From Apostichopus japonicus (Eukaryota; Echinodermata; Holothuroidea; Aspidochirotida; Stichopodidae): 64,000 nt of DNA. A program made the position numbers and the translations under genes. The notes under the pieces are model-generated. The model did no database searches and was not told where the DNA came from. It was given only the letters and a program-made list of their open reading frames with translations. How positions within the stretch are numbered: the stretch's first letter is position 1; each line of letters opens with the position of its first letter. Location of the stretch: NCBI RefSeq assembly GCF_037975245.1, contig NC_092580.1:30806001-30870000 (forward strand), in the 5' to 3' direction. Shown in pieces: positions 48,149 to 62,193 of the stretch.

Positions 48149-51100
48149 ATGGATTCATCAGATGAGGAGAATGTGATGCCCGTAGAGAGAAAAACTCCCT
48201 CTCCACCTCCAAGGCCTGTTGAAGATCTGTCTACAAATGATATATGTTTGCGGTAAGGAAACAAAAATAGGTTTGATTAGTCCTGGCATTCATTCTTATT
48301 CATGAGCTTTGTTTACTATTCTCTTTTTTTATTTATTCTGAAAATATATATATGAAAAAGGTATATCCTTGGACAGAAGTGGTACCTATTATATATATGT
48401 CAATTTAAAATAATGAGACTTGACTCAGTTAGGATTATAAAATACATTGTATTTTAGAATCAAATACTCCCACAAAAATTGATAAAACAGCTACTTCAAA
48501 AATTAAAAGTGATATTGAGATGCAACATTTTACCACTAAATATCTTTTTATTGAACTATAGCATGTCAGAATTAACTTTTATGTCTTTATTCATGCATAT
48601 TTGACAATATCCTCTACTAGGTTTGAATGTCCTGAACACTTTCAAGAGGTATCCACAACTGAGAGAAGTCAAGTCCACCTGGCAGATGTGGCAGACAATA
48701 AAGAACTGTGGCTTATAAGAGTACCAAACAATGTAGGTTATTTACAGTTGTTTTGGGAATGTAAACTTCTTTTCAAACTTGGTCACACTTGACAAGTTTT
48801 GTAAGAAGCTGCTTTGCACATTCCGAATGGCAGGTTGCCATTCAAAAAGCCTCCCACACTTTAACTTGGTAACTGGGTTTGGTTATGTTCTTTCAATGAA
48901 AATTTTGAAACAACTTCGTCCACCATGAATTTATAATGAATAGGGTCAACATAGCAGAGAAATAAACTGAGCCAGAACTAACCGCTCATGATCATGACAC
49001 CACAGCCACTGTTAATAACATCTCATCAAAAACCAGAATTATGCGATTTCACTCATGAATGGCAGCCTTATGATTTGCGCACGCTCTTAAATGAGTCTTT
49101 CAAATGATACCATGACAGGCAATCCTTCTGTACAACATACCTTTGACTGACTGATATCTTTTTCTGTATGCCGTTGTGAAGGAAGCAAACAATTACAACT
49201 AGTGCAAAGACTTTGAAATCTTAAACATGTTCTCTTGGTTAACTCAGCCAACCACACACACATGTCCCTCCTTCCTGAAATCCCAGAGTCGCAAATCTGG
49301 AAAGTATAGAGAATTTATCAGACGACATTCTTTTTGATCACTTTGATTGCATTTGCAGTTTCATTTCCTCCAATAATGTTCAACAGTTTATAGTTGAAAA
49401 ATCTTATGGATGCGGATGACAAATTAGGAGAACTCTTATTTTGAAATTGTAGTCCTTTAGATAATTTTGTTGCTCTTTGAAAATTCTCTCTCAATGATTA
49501 TATTTCAGTTTGACAGCTCCTCCATAGATGATGTCGTTTTGAACTTGAAAAGTAGCACGCAGTTTTCTTGTGAAGGGAAGAAGTATCAGGCAATCACCAA
49601 GAAACTCAAGAAAAACCAAGTAAAGGTAAGAGATTGTTATGCTTTGTTGTTTGCATGTTTTTAAGTATGTCAAATTGTGCGCTTTATCGTCAGTTAAATT
49701 TAGTGTCATTTATGCCATAGCGCACAGGTAGCCCTCTGAACTTCTCTTTAGACTCTGTGACAAACATTTATACAGGGAAATCGATTTCATCAAGAACAGT
49801 TAATGATTGTTCAGGTGTCAAAATATTGATAAAATGTGGTTCATTAAGTAACTTCATAGCTGACAACTTGTAACTTGATGAACCTGCTAGCAGCTTATTG
49901 TCCAAAATCAGAAAGCTGATCAATGTGTTTCACTTGCCGACCTCCTCAAATATACAATACTAAGTAGAGACATAGGAATGAGGCTGTACCCCTGGAACCA
50001 TCGACTTCTGTCCTGCTGAAAGCAGATCAACCCCAAATTGCTTAGAAACAAAGGGTGACAGATCTACCCCTCCGCTCCACCCCCCCCCCTCCCCGACCAC
50101 CTCCATCTGCCACCACAGATTTTGTAGGTGTTGTAGGTTTTTGGGCCAGCTAGCTTGATATCCAAATTAGCCTTACATGGTATTTGTAGGTAGTACAGTC
50201 ATTCACCAACACCAAATGATGAGCTAATCAGAAAAACACAGATTGAAGTGTAGCCTCTTTGATAGCAACACTGTAGAAAATGTCCTCATGGTTCAAGCAA
50301 AGCACTTCCAACAGTTAAGTAATAAAGCATTATGTGTGATAAGCCAGTGTGGATGTAAGTCTCAAAGTTTACTCAAAGCTACAAAATGTCTCCGGGTTCT
50401 GATTAAATGTTCCTCTACTGTACAGTGTTTTCATTCTGTTTAACTTTTGTGTATGTTTTTGCATTTCAGGGTTCCACAGAAGTTTTGTTACCCAATGAGC
50501 ATGGTGTGCTCTGCTCAGGTGAGCATATACGAGAAATATCGACACTTATTTAAATATTGAAATCGAGCTTGTTCAGGCCTCCTCTTTGTTTACAGTTCAG
50601 AGTGTACAGATGAAGTTTTCAAGAACTTTCTTTATGAACCATTAGAATGTTCTTTCTTGAAGACAGAGTGAAAGTTTACTTTGAATTACACTCAGAATGA
50701 AAAATAAATTAATTGAAGTATGATAATAATATTGATATAAAGTATTAATGCAATCAATATTGATTCTGATTCATAGAGAAATCTCACTTGAAAAGGTTGT
50801 TTAGTTGATTTGGTTTATTATGTGATATTTCTAGCTTTGGAATACATGAACCCTACTGTACTCATGATGTGACATTGTCCATGCTATGGATTCCCCTTAT
50901 GCGGTCCTTGAAGAAAAGTGAACCCTGAATGTTCTGGTTATCCTAAGGATTCTTAATTGTATCCTTGTAAAAGAATGTTGATGTTTGCCAAAGCATTCAA
51001 GAATTGTCCATAAAAGCCTTCACTAATGTGTGACAGGTTAATTAGTTAATATTTATTCTATGTACAGTTGTGCTATGTTTATAACTAAGTAATGAAAAGA

Positions 51101-54100
51101 TTTGATTCATCTGCAGCTCAAAAGTTTAAAGGCCATGTGACAGTTATAGAGGTCCCAGACATTCCAGATATCAAAATTCCCGCCTCCCCACCTTCACCGA
51201 AAATAGAACTGCCCACTGGGATGAGGGAGAGGTTTCAACCGTTTGGATGTGGTATGTGACGCTCCTTTGCTCTTTTAAAGTTTTAAACACCTTTTGCGTT
51301 GAAATTTGGTTACCCTAGAATAGATGAAACATGCTGAAGATGATCTATTTCACCAAGTGGTAAATAAAATGTACGTTACTAGCTCTTCACAAGCAGCTTT
51401 GACCACTGGATTACCCCTTTAAATAGTGAACTGTAACTCCTTTCCTTCCCCTAGGCACCACCCCACCCCCCCAAAAAAAAGGACATTTTAATGTCCTTCT
51501 AATTTTGTATATCTATTTTGGTTAAACAAAATTCATACATTTCTTAGTTCTAACATTTCTGTAAAGGGGCTCTTGATTTTCATTTTGTTTCCATGGGTTT
51601 CCTCCAAAGAAGAACATATTTTCTGACGCTGGCAAGCATTGGATTTCATACATCTTAGGCATTTAGGGTCACTAATTGCCTGGATTAAGCTTTGGTCTGA
51701 TGAATTCCCAAACAAATTGTCAAATTCCAGAAATGTTGGTTTTATTATTTTGAGCCATAATTAGAAGATTGTAAGTGTTATAATGTACTTAACTTTGATA
51801 GATTGAGGTAGATTGCAGGATGGGTTGACTTGCAAGAAACTAGCTGGGTGTGTTGTTTGCATTTCTACTGTCAGTCTCACTGTTAACCTGTCCACAATAA
51901 GTCTATGAAAAGGAACCTTGGCTATCATGTAGCACTCTCACTTGGCCACCTGTTTCATCTTATTCTTGTATTTTGAGGTTATATTACACAAAAGGGGCAA
52001 GACAGGGGCAATGCAGAGCATAAATTTTGCATAACAATTTGAAGGTGTGTGCAGTTCATTTATCTTAAAACACCATAAAGGCTTTAGAGTTTTTGTGCAC
52101 AGAAATTGCTAAACCTATTTGCACGTTGTGTAGCCAGTTTTAAGTTAGAGCATCTTTATGAGTTGATTCTGACAGATATATTGATGTATCCATTACTGAA
52201 ATCCTAGAACAGTATGGATACTTAGCTCATCTAGTCAAGTTTTCATGTTGAATAATGAAGTACGAATAAAACGTATTAGAAACGTCTCAACTTGGCTCTT
52301 AAATGTATTTAATACTTCAATGAGAGTATCAAGGGGGATGAAATGTTGAACAACACATAAAGTTCATGAAATTAATTAAACTAAATTGCTCATCGGTAGG
52401 GTTGGGCGATATTTGCTATTTAACGTCACGATAAATAGTTCAAAAATTATCGCGATATTTCGATAATTACGATAATTTTTCCTCTAACAGAATTAGCGTA
52501 AATGTCAAGCTTTGAGTGGATGGAGAAAGAGAGATATATGGAGGGGACATTCAAAGAGAATATCTGAGGTTGTTATGAACTGTTCCCTTAAAAATAAATA
52601 AATAAATAACCACGGAAAATTTTAGTATTTTTGCGTGTCTGGCGATAAAAAATTCGAAGTTGAGGATTCAAAATACTGACAACTTTTTAAATTTAAATTG
52701 TCACGAAACTGATGAAAATTTTAAAATGACAAGTTGGACTAGCTATATTTTGTGATAAAATGAAAAGAATTTAATATTTCTTACAATCTTTAAACAGTTT
52801 AACTTACAAAACTTTCGGCATTATGAAACAAACTACGTTCGGTAAAGACCCGTTTCTAGACTGCCTAACAATGAACAGCGTGCACTATACGTACATCAGT
52901 TTACAACTGCAGTGTTTACCCCTACTTAAATATCACGGTAGGCTACATAAGCTGAAAATTTTCCCAGGTACCTTGCCAAACAACCCCCTTGTCTAACACC
53001 TGTATGTTAAGTTTTGTTAACATTTTTGGCACGTTTCCAAAAAATTTTTCATGGAGTAAACTATTTTGGCTCCACTCTAGAATTAATTAGGTCAGTCAGT
53101 AAAGGATCGGTAAACTTATGCGAAATAATATCTTAGACGTTCAAGAAAAGTAGGTAAATATCCCCGTAACATTAGGGAAAGTAAAACACACCTCAAGACA
53201 ACTGACTCCTCCGCATGAACAAACCAACCTATTCCCCATGATACACGAGGCACAGTCTATAGCACGATATCAAGGCCCCAATAGCTACAGTACGGCCGTC
53301 TTTATGGAAGTTAACCTTTTATTCCCATGTTTTAGGCCACTTGGCATGATTTACTAAATGCTAAATAATGTTTCCGTGTCCTTTTAGGAAACGTCAACTT
53401 CGCAAAATACAATTAGTTGTGTTTTTGTTGTTACGTGAGATCCGTAACCGACGAAGTGGTTAGGCTATTTACTATACACTTAACTATGGTAGGATATTAA
53501 TTTTTTTGTTGTTGAAATTCTAGAAAATACTTTCTTTTCCCCCCGCTTAACACCAGATGTGGTCGTATGGTTTATTCATAGATGGGTATACTAGAGCCTT
53601 GTTTTCATGACATTAGTTGCATTTAGCACGATATGCCAGTTTCGCGTGAATTTTTCGAAAGTATTTTGCTCGATCTTTTGTAAAATTTGAAAGGTTTACC
53701 AACTTACTGTTCGTACACAATTGGTAATTTTTCTACTGATTTTCAGAGTTTTTACCTCTATACAGTCAATGTTGTAAAGGACGTTTTTTTTTTACGAAGT
53801 TCAAAAGTCAGTAAATTCAGTTGATAAACTTTATTTCTTTCCAGCTTTCTTAACCATGGAAAGCTAGAATAATATTTACACGTAAAACGGAAAAAGGTTA
53901 ATCGCTTTTTTTTTCCACATTTTATTTCAAATTTCTTTCACAAGAAATTATCGTCATATGTTCAATCCTCAAAAAATATCGTCTTGAAAAAAAATTATCG
54001 CGATAATAATAATTTTCGATATATCGCCCAACCCTACTCATCGGCCATAATGTCGTGAAAGAAATGTCACTTAGTGTTATCAATTGCAATCCTATTTTGA

Positions 54101-56477
54101 GTTGCTTATAGAGGTTGAAGAAGAAGTTGCAAAGTCTGAATTGATGGTATATTTCAGTCTGAAGGAGTCCAGATCCAAGCAGGTTGGGATTTGAATATCT
54201 TGTCTTTGATTTTAGAGATTTCTTTTGTTTGTAAATTAACTCTGTTGATGCACTTCCCTTATTAGGAAAGACTGATACATCACCAGGCAAACAGAAGAAA
54301 AAGAAGAAGGTGAAAAAGAAGAAAAGTTTGGATCAATCAGACAAATTTGAAGAGACATTTCCTATTAAGTGTGAAGAGGAGACGGACTCGTCTTTTGCGA
54401 ACTTCTCACAATCGACACCAACAGATGAAGAAGACACGAAGAAGAAGAATAAGAAGAAGAAGAAGAAGAAAAGTTTGGATCAATCAGACAAATTTGAAGA
54501 GACATTTTCTTTCAAGAGTGAAGAGGAGACGGACTCGTCTTTTGCGAACTTCTCACAATCGACACCAACAGATGAAGAAGACACAAAGCCATTTGCGATT
54601 AAGAGAACGGTATGAAAAATTATGATATTAAAGACAAATCAACATTTTTGTTAAGTGGGAAAAAAGGTTTGTGGGTTGGATAGATTTAGCTCTGGAATTA
54701 CAAGAGATTCAATTCTCAGGTAAACAAAGGATGTAGGAGAAGTCAGAAAGGGGGATAAACCTTGAATTCAGGGCAAATTGGGATGTGTGTTATTTAAAAG
54801 TGCCCTTTTTGTTAGTTAAAGTGCCTTTTTTGTTTAAAGAATTTAAATGAAAATTAATCAAAAGTGCCTTTCTGATAATATGAAAAAGAAATATTTTTTG
54901 AACACTGAAATTTCTTGTAAGTAATGCAAAGAGGATCCATACTTTGTCATAAAATTGTGAGGTCACTTTGTGGTTTGACCTGTAACAAACTCACATGTCC
55001 TCACTGCTCGTAGAGGTTTGTGCCCATGGAGGTTCTGGGATAGAGCCCTGACCTAACCAAATAAAGGTGGATGTTCCATCCGAAGACGTCTCTGCATTTT
55101 AAAGCTGTCTCGACTTGTGAAGAGTTAACAAACCTTACCAGTTTTTTATAGAACCTATTGTAGATTGTGTAGAACTTTAGTGAAGTGCAGTGAACTGTGA
55201 ATAACAATTTATTTTACTTTTTCCATATATGTCTTATTGTTCACATCAGAGTTTGCTGCCTTTCCACAAAGTGTTTCTGTTATTTTTGTTTGAGACCTCA
55301 TGGAGTACTTTGTTGGTTTCAGAGTAAGAACCCTTTTTCAACGAAACCACTCAGATAACCAAGTAAAACGCCTGACAAAAGCTGACCTTGTCCTATAATA
55401 ATTTCAGAAATTACACCTTTCAAGATCTGCCTCAAGAAGTAAAAAAAAAAAAAAACATGTAAGATTTGCTGCTTCATTGAATTCATAACAGGTAATTTAC
55501 CCAGGTTATGATCTTCTTTACACTAAAATCATTAAAAGCCATTCTCTGGCTGCAGAATTGAACTGCATTTGAATTTGCTGCAGAATTAACTGAAAATGTT
55601 TGCAGTCAATTTGACCATGCACTGATGCATTTTTGTCAATTTGCCAAAAAAAAAAAAAAATAGGCAGAGTAAGTCACAAATGACAAAACCTGAATAGCAT
55701 AATTATCCCTCCTCCCATTTATATTGGATGAACTAATCAGGCAATTAAAAATGATTGTTTGCAAACATGATAATTTCTTAGTAAAATAAAATAAAACTGT
55801 TAGCAAACTGCTTATCCACTAGAGAGCCTGTGTAAGAGAATGTGTAAAAGTAAGTTGGCCTGACATTTCGATCCTAGCAGGATCTTCTTCAGAGGCTAAA
55901 ATAATAATTTCTTGTGAGAAATCTAAAGATATAGTATTAAACTTGGGACATAGCATTAAAGACCAGTACACCTTCACAAAGGACAAGACAAAATAGTCTG
56001 TGGTGCATTTATGAGGTTTGCTAAAGAATAAAATGAATTTTGAAACATGATCCTTTCAAATTATTGTTAAGAAGAATATTTGCCGTAAGTGTGAAATTTG
56101 AACTACAGAATTCTGTGTTGTAATGGTTGACAATGTATCGTTGACCAAACTGCAAAATATTTAATGGTAGGTGTCTTATACACAACAATCTTCACAGTGC
56201 TTTAATTGAGAGAAGAATGAGATAAATTTGTGAATAGAGCAAAGATTGTCAGCCATTTTCCATCGCTCTCATCAGCCAAGATATCATGAGGGTGGGGGAA
56301 GGAGACAATTGTTTTACTAAAAGTGGTTCCCCTCTCTTCATAATATCATCACTCTTACTAAATTAGAATTGTTTTGTTTTGTTATTGTTTATAATTTTCC
56401 AGGCTACAGACCTTTCTGATTCAGGAGCACCAAATATTAAGAAGAAGAAGAAAAAGGTAAAGAAAGAAAAACGATGA
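48149..56477 (+). CDS. POLR1G: RNA polymerase I subunit RPA34 (POLR1G/CD3EAP/PAF49), 7 coding exons, 311 aa
   Basis: Partner of POLR1E in the TFIIF-like heterodimer of nucleolar RNA polymerase I, which makes rRNA. Exons: 48149-48252, 48621-48732, 49509-49625, 50470-50518, 51117-51251, 54266-54609, 56403-56477; 936 nt, consistent phases, all GT-AG. The folded dimerisation region (about residues 35-172) matches human CD3EAP in order: FECPEHF, ELWLIRVP, a GKKY.A block, VLLPNEHGVLCS, a VTVIEVP strand, and the closing PTGMRERFQPFG motif just before the tail. The remaining 139 residues are Lys- and Glu/Asp/Ser-rich with KKKKK runs, as in CD3EAP, whose tail is longer (510 aa overall). Exon 6 holds a 49-residue tandem duplication. 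The N-terminus is acidic, then Pro-rich. A possible poly(A) signal AATAAA lies at 56937-56942. Confidence 0.88.
52397..54036. mobile_element. hAT-type non-autonomous element in POLR1G intron 5
   Basis: 1640 bp with ends TAGGGTTGGGCGATAT (left) and TAGGGTTGGGCGATATAT (complement of right), and an exact 8-bp target duplication CTCATCGG at 52389-52396 and 54037-54044. Inside both ends are inverted ATTATCGCGATAAT-type motifs. No transposase frame can be read, so it is a deletion derivative. Confidence 0.85.
54325..54600 (+). repeat. POLR1G: 147-bp in-frame tandem duplication in POLR1G exon 6
   Basis: Unit 1 starts at 54325 and unit 2 at 54472. Both encode SLDQSDKFEETF, a short variable step, then EEETDSSFANFSQSTPTDEEDTK, with a Lys run between. 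Nearly all differences lie in the middle (residues P-I-K-C versus S-F-K-S), so the duplication is recent. Confidence 0.9.
55841..55899 (-). repeat. dispersed repeat with hammerhead-like fold, copy 2
   Basis: Near-identical to 8868-8926. On the minus strand the CUGAAGA core is intact in this copy, followed by the GATCCT/AGGATC hairpin and GAAA. The next two bases are T-G instead of C-G, and the GCCT/AGGC arm pair is kept. Confidence 0.5.
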
Positions 56478-59400
56478 AATCTTTCAGATAATGCATCATC
56501 AGGTTTGGCTGCATCTGAGAGATGAAAAAGTGGTTTCATGAAGCCTCAGCAAAGACGTATGCGTGATAGTCAGTGTTTATGTTGAAGCCAGAAAACACCT
56601 GTCACTCTGACTTTCGTCAAAATGATGCAATAAGAGATGCAAAAACAACGACAAGTCTGAGAATAAGATCACATGGAGACAGGCTTCAGCCAAAACGGAG
56701 AAAACTTTTTAAAATGATTTGCTCTAACAATGGAGATGGAGACATCATCATAAGAGGCGGCAAAATTTGAACGAAGAGCGTAATCTCATATTGTAAGAGG
56801 AAGGATGAAATTGAGAGACGAAACAAAACAGCATCTGATAGTTTTGTTTAACACTTCACATTTAATTTTACTGCAGGCAGCTCTGTAAGGTAGGGACTGT
56901 TAGAACAAAGGATGAAATAGTCAATAGAGGACAAACAATAAAGCAGAGAGCAGAGAAAAGCAAACTCTGTAGGATTCAGACTGACCATGGATTACAATAT
57001 TCAGGAGAAATCTAAGTTATGAGAATGTATTTGAAAGAATTTTGTGGATTACTGTTAAGCAGTTCATCATTTTCTGTAGGGAGTGAAAGGAAGGAATGGG
57101 CTAGAGGGAGGTGGATGGGGAGGGGGGGGAGGTGTTACATCAACAAACAGGCTTTCAGCTTGGTGGGGCCAACTGTACTTTTCTCATGAGTCAAAGGGTA
57201 CCTACATACCTCCCTCAATTGCCAACTGTACATGATGCAACATAATTTAGATATTTTTCGATTGTTGACAGTAAATAATGCTGAACTCAGATCTACATGA
57301 GTAATCTATACAAGTTGTTTAAATAAATATGAGGACACTATCAACAGGAAATTGACCAGGAAATAATATTACATAATTTTGGAGGAGTAAGGAAACTTGA
57401 TGGATGGACGAAAGTTAACCATTGAACCTCACGATTATCTAATTGTGAAGACGTTTAATACTAATTCCATCCATTCAAGCCGATAAATTCTTTGATTTTC
57501 AGTGTTGGACATAAGCAAAATACAGCTCAATAATATACTTGAAATCACCTTTTCTTCTTCTTTAATCATGTTTTTGATATATTGTTTTCCCCGTTTTGTG
57601 CCCACTGATCAGTAATAAAACATAAAAAGAAAGAAAGAAAGAGAACAGCAATTAGCTTATATTATTCAAACTATAGAGAGTACAAAACAAAGTAGTAATA
57701 TTTTTATCAACTGTTTATAAATTTATTCTAAATTTTTATTCAAATATCAAATTATTTGTTAAATAAACCTCTTTTTGAATATATCTGATATACAAATTTT
57801 ATTTTTGTCTGTAATAAATGCAAAATGAAACGCATCAAATCCTTGTAAACAAGTACTGTGCTGTATGTACTGTTGCAAATATTACAGTAGGAACCCATTG
57901 AGGGATATTAATCAATACCAATGTAGTATTATATAAGAATATATTGAATAAAACTAGTTTAGGAGAAATTAATCCTAAATACCTTAAAAAAAAAACTATT
58001 TCTTGGCAAAAACGACAAGAGGAAAAATCAAACTGTAATTCAAACTAAGTCTGCAGAACAACAGCAAAATATTAATAATGGTGCAGACTTTTTTAAATTA
58101 ATTAATTAATTAATATTCATGGTCATTGCAGTTGCTGGATTATGTATTAGACGTTTGCTCACTAAGATTGTTGGAGATAGTCAATCCCCATGCATATTGG
58201 TGAAAGGATGTTATTCAAGTGAAAATAAATAAAAGATAGCTTGAACGTCGGGAAAAAATTTAACGGGATAATTTCCTTGCCTAATTTTTCGTTGAATGGA
58301 CTTTCGTCTTAAAAAATAGGAATCCTTTATTTCAGACCATCACCAAAATGACTATGCATAAAACTTGAGAATATAGTTTGAACAAAATGTAATCCATCAC
58401 AGAACCAAAATTCCCTGAGAAACCAACACCGTTCTTCACCTCTTTAAGTTTTGCACTTAAAATAGACCCTCTTAGTTGCACACTTTATACCTTTTGTTCC
58501 CTTTAATTTTCGTTGACAGTAACAGTACTTTTGTAACATTTTCAGCAATATTTATGATTTATTTCAGATGTTTACTGTATTCCAATTAGATGATGGTCCG
58601 TAAACAGCAAACCCTGTAATGGCAGTGTTATTCAAACCCTGAAAATCGATCTTCTGCATCGGTCGTTCGTTGTGTGAATTACAACACCAGCCGTTAAAAC
58701 ATCACAACGGTATTGTTGATCAAATGAGTATTTCAAACGATTCCCTAGGAGACATTATAATCACAATAAGGTCACAAAATGTCATGCTAGAAGCAAATGT
58801 CTCAAAGTAGAGAATAAAAAACTCCCAAAGCTTGGGATTGGAGAATTCTCATAATTTTACAAGGGTGTGCGTTTAATGCCATAAGCAAAAGATATCCATC
58901 ATAATGACGACTAAAAACTTGCACCAACATTTCGGTGGAGGAAAATTCTTAAAATAAACAAGGCATTTCATCACTCTTACTGAAACAATTGACCAGAATA
59001 TTGACCAGATCAGTCTTTAAAAATAAAATTTGCAAACAAAATGACGATGAAAAGATGGATAGACTTCGCCTTAGCCACCTCCAAAATTATGCCCAGTCAG
59101 TCACTAGTGTTGAATTAGACAACATTTTCATTGAGATGGAGAAGTTCTTCAAAAAATTATCTTAATCTCAAGCAACATCAATCGCATACAATATTCAACA
59201 AAATCATTTCAAGCAGCATTCTGTGTGTACAAAACATTGCTTTAAAATGATTGGATGCCCCAAAAATTATCTCCGGACAAAATAAAATGGTGACAAAGCC
59301 ACACCCCCTAGAGGGGACCGTCCTTACCTCATTCCCCCCCCCCCCCCAGATCTAGGTCAAGTCAACAGAGAAAGCTTTTGTTTTAGAATTCTTTGTTAGA

Positions 59401-59674
59401 AAACAAACCCTCATTATTAGAAAAAAGAAATGCACCAATCTGATTCATCTTAGCAGTCAATTGTCTCCTGACAAATAGTGTACACTCTTGCATTTGTTTC
59501 TTTTTTTTAAACACTGCATGTTACTGGAGGAGTTTTGAAATTGTCTCTCAAGAAGGATAACTAAATAAGAGTAATGTTAGGCTTGAATTCATCATATATC
59601 TTTGCATGTCACTTCCACTCTTCTTGGAATGAGTGAGATCTTAGACCAAAGAATGAATAATATATAACCATTAA

Positions 59675-59999
59675 AGGCCTTGAAGACTCCCCCCAAACTG
59701 CGTGCCACGCTCTGAAAAAGTTAACTTTCCGTTGCATGCAAGTGAAGTTTTCTTCTTGTTGCTACAAAATGCAGACAGTATTGAACGTGATACCATGTTA
59801 TCTTTTATCTAGACCTGAGATGTCCATCGCTGCTATGCATACTGTGTTGTGGGTATTGACCGTAGCTGTATGTATTGACTGTAGACTAGTGTCTAATTTC
59901 TGGGATGGATGGTGGGTGTAACACTTCTGTTACACCTCATTCAAAACTAGGTCAGATTACCAGCATGAGACGTTTCTTTGTGCGCGAGTCTTCACACCC
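59675..59999. mobile_element. TTAA-flanked short inverted-repeat element, copy 2
   Basis: 325 bp bounded by TTAA at 59671-59674 and 60000-60003. Left end AGGCCTTGAAGACTC, right complement GGGTGTGAAGACTCGCGC. It shares with 7155-7507 the blocks TTTTCTTCTTGTTGCTACAA, GGGTATTGACCGTAGCTGTA and ACACTTCTGTTACACCTCAT. Confidence 0.7.
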
Positions 60000-61744
60000 T
60001 TAAAGGTCACAAAACTTGCATCAGATGTACAGTAATAAGTCTGTTTAGACTCTACTATGTATTTTACCCATAGCGATTAAATGTAGTGCCCTTCAACTAC
60101 TAGACAGTTTGTCGTAGCACATTAGTGCAACATAATTACCAGAAATAAATTAGACGAAACAATGATGGAAGAAAATGTTACTGTAGATCAAAAAAAAAAT
60201 CATAAAGAGAGAGTTATTGCCAACAAATTAAACAAAGACAGACAACATTCTGTTGTCCTGTTAACCAGTATCTTCAATTCCAAAGTTACTCAGGGTGATA
60301 TCCCTGTTAACTGTAGCACACTAAGGCTTTCGAATTTCCATGCTGTTTATTTTTTTGGTCTTAGGCTGTCTAATTCTTGTTGATCATTATCACATAGGTA
60401 TACTAATCTTATACATAGGTATATTAATCTTATACATAGGTATACTAATCTCAGTCAGGTGGCTCTGACACTGTTCAGACACACAGGCACTGTCGTTGTG
60501 TACTGGGGTAGTTTAGATTATAAGTGAGGATAAAAGCTGTCGCTATTTCACACTGTTGATAGTATTATATTGCACTTATGAACAATCCGTGAAGGTGGTC
60601 ACCGTATTACCAACTCGTTGTGTGACTGTCCTACAGGTTGTGCTGCTTCCTGCAGGAATGGGAAAGGAGAGGAAAACAAGGTGAGACTGAGTCACAATAT
60701 CAAAACTGTGAGAGGATTTCATGTCGTACAAAACACATGGCTGCAATTATCAGTACATGTTACAGCCATAGTTTGAGTTAGTTTATTACCTTGCATGGCA
60801 ACAAAGTCATACATATTATTTGTGCACATAATTGTTTGAATCTTAACAGATCTATTTAATTAAGTTAGTTGGCTGCTGAGGCTATTTATCCTCTTTTAAT
60901 TTAATCCAACATACTTTGTTTACTTTTTATGGTTTGCTAAGTTTTGCTTTGCTTTACATAACAGTAAAACTGTTCCTCATCCTCTGTCATCATCAAACAA
61001 ACCTGTCCTCATCTTCAATAAGATGAGGAATTACTTTCTAATTCTTCCAAGGCTAAACTTCATGAGCTCATAATTACAAAAGACCTTTATAATATTAGGA
61101 TTCCATTATTTAGCAACCATAGTTTTGAATGGGAGTATACAGAAAGTATATTTGTACATTGCACACTTGCCAGATGCAAAAATATGAAGCTATGGAAATC
61201 CAACTTTTATAAGAAAACGGACAGAAATATATGCAATTTCCAAAATTCTAGACCTATATGCAGTGGATATACAGCCCAGGGTTAGCAAAAGGATTACCAG
61301 ACCATAAAAAGACTCAAACAGGAAGATTCCATATGGTTGGAATTGTCATCTGCGAACAGATGTCACCGTCATACTACAGTGAACAAGAAACTTCTTAACT
61401 TACTAAGGGTTTTTATGAATTATATTTATTACAAAGCTATAAAGCAGCATTCTTCTATGCTGTGTAGAAAAAATGCTACTGACAGACATGTAGCGAATCT
61501 GGCTAACTTTTAAGACAATAAAATATCTCACAAATTATTCCCCTGCACTAAATGAGCTAATCCTTATGTAAAATTGTCATTTTCCTTTAATAAATGAAAA
61601 CTGTTCACATTTGAATATCTCAATGCATATGGTTTTGAAGACTTCTGTCAATATGTCAGAGCGTTTAAAATCTGATGCAAGTAATTGCTTCGGCAAATTA
61701 CAGGAATTCTGCTGGTACGATCTTCCTTTTTATTAAATAATGGA

Positions 61745-61925
61745 ATTATTTAGTGTTCAAATTTTGTATAGCACTTTCGAAGGCTGTGAATGTTCCCTTA
61801 CAAAAAATATTCTGGTACCTGTGTCCAAAAACTGCTATACATTTTTGCACTTGTACAGCAATTTACCCATTTTGAATAGCTTTTTGTGATGCACTATTGG
61901 ATAGATTATACCCCTGAATAAGATG
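61745..61925. repeat. dispersed repeat, copy 2 (pair with 21985-22170)
   Basis: Same orientation and collinear with the copy in the ALAS intron; see there for shared blocks. No terminal repeats are obvious. Confidence 0.6.
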
Positions 61926-62193
61926 TGAGTTATTAAAGCACACAAACATTGCCAGGAAGTAGATGAAGGAAAGAAACAAAGAAATTAGTTCATCATCAAA
62001 ATTATCAAATATTGTATCACAACCCAAACAGGAGTTCATTACTTTTCTAAATGGACCCACTAAAGACCCTCTAAAGACCTACTAAAGTGCATAATGCAAA
62101 ACATCTTCTGCTTCATAAGGTATATAGTGAAAATACCAGCTAATGGCATGTAACATAAAATGCAATGAATATTATGAAGGTATATATACTCAC

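Larger units (their letters stand above)
56478..62193. other. intergenic region right of POLR1G
   Basis: The POLR1G 3'UTR (to about 56960) is followed by about 5 kb without recognisable exons. It contains the second TTAA element (59675-59999) and the second copy of a dispersed repeat (61745-61925). The remaining 3' exon(s) of the minus-strand gene at the right edge must also lie here, but could not be fixed. Confidence 0.45.

Noticed and set aside
54112-54155. Possible extra POLR1G exon (GAG-GTT-GAA-GAA-GAA...) after TTATAG and before GTATAT
   Set aside because: It would end in phase 0, while the next exon needs phase 1; using it puts a stop early in the Lys-rich exon. Skipping it keeps every phase correct.
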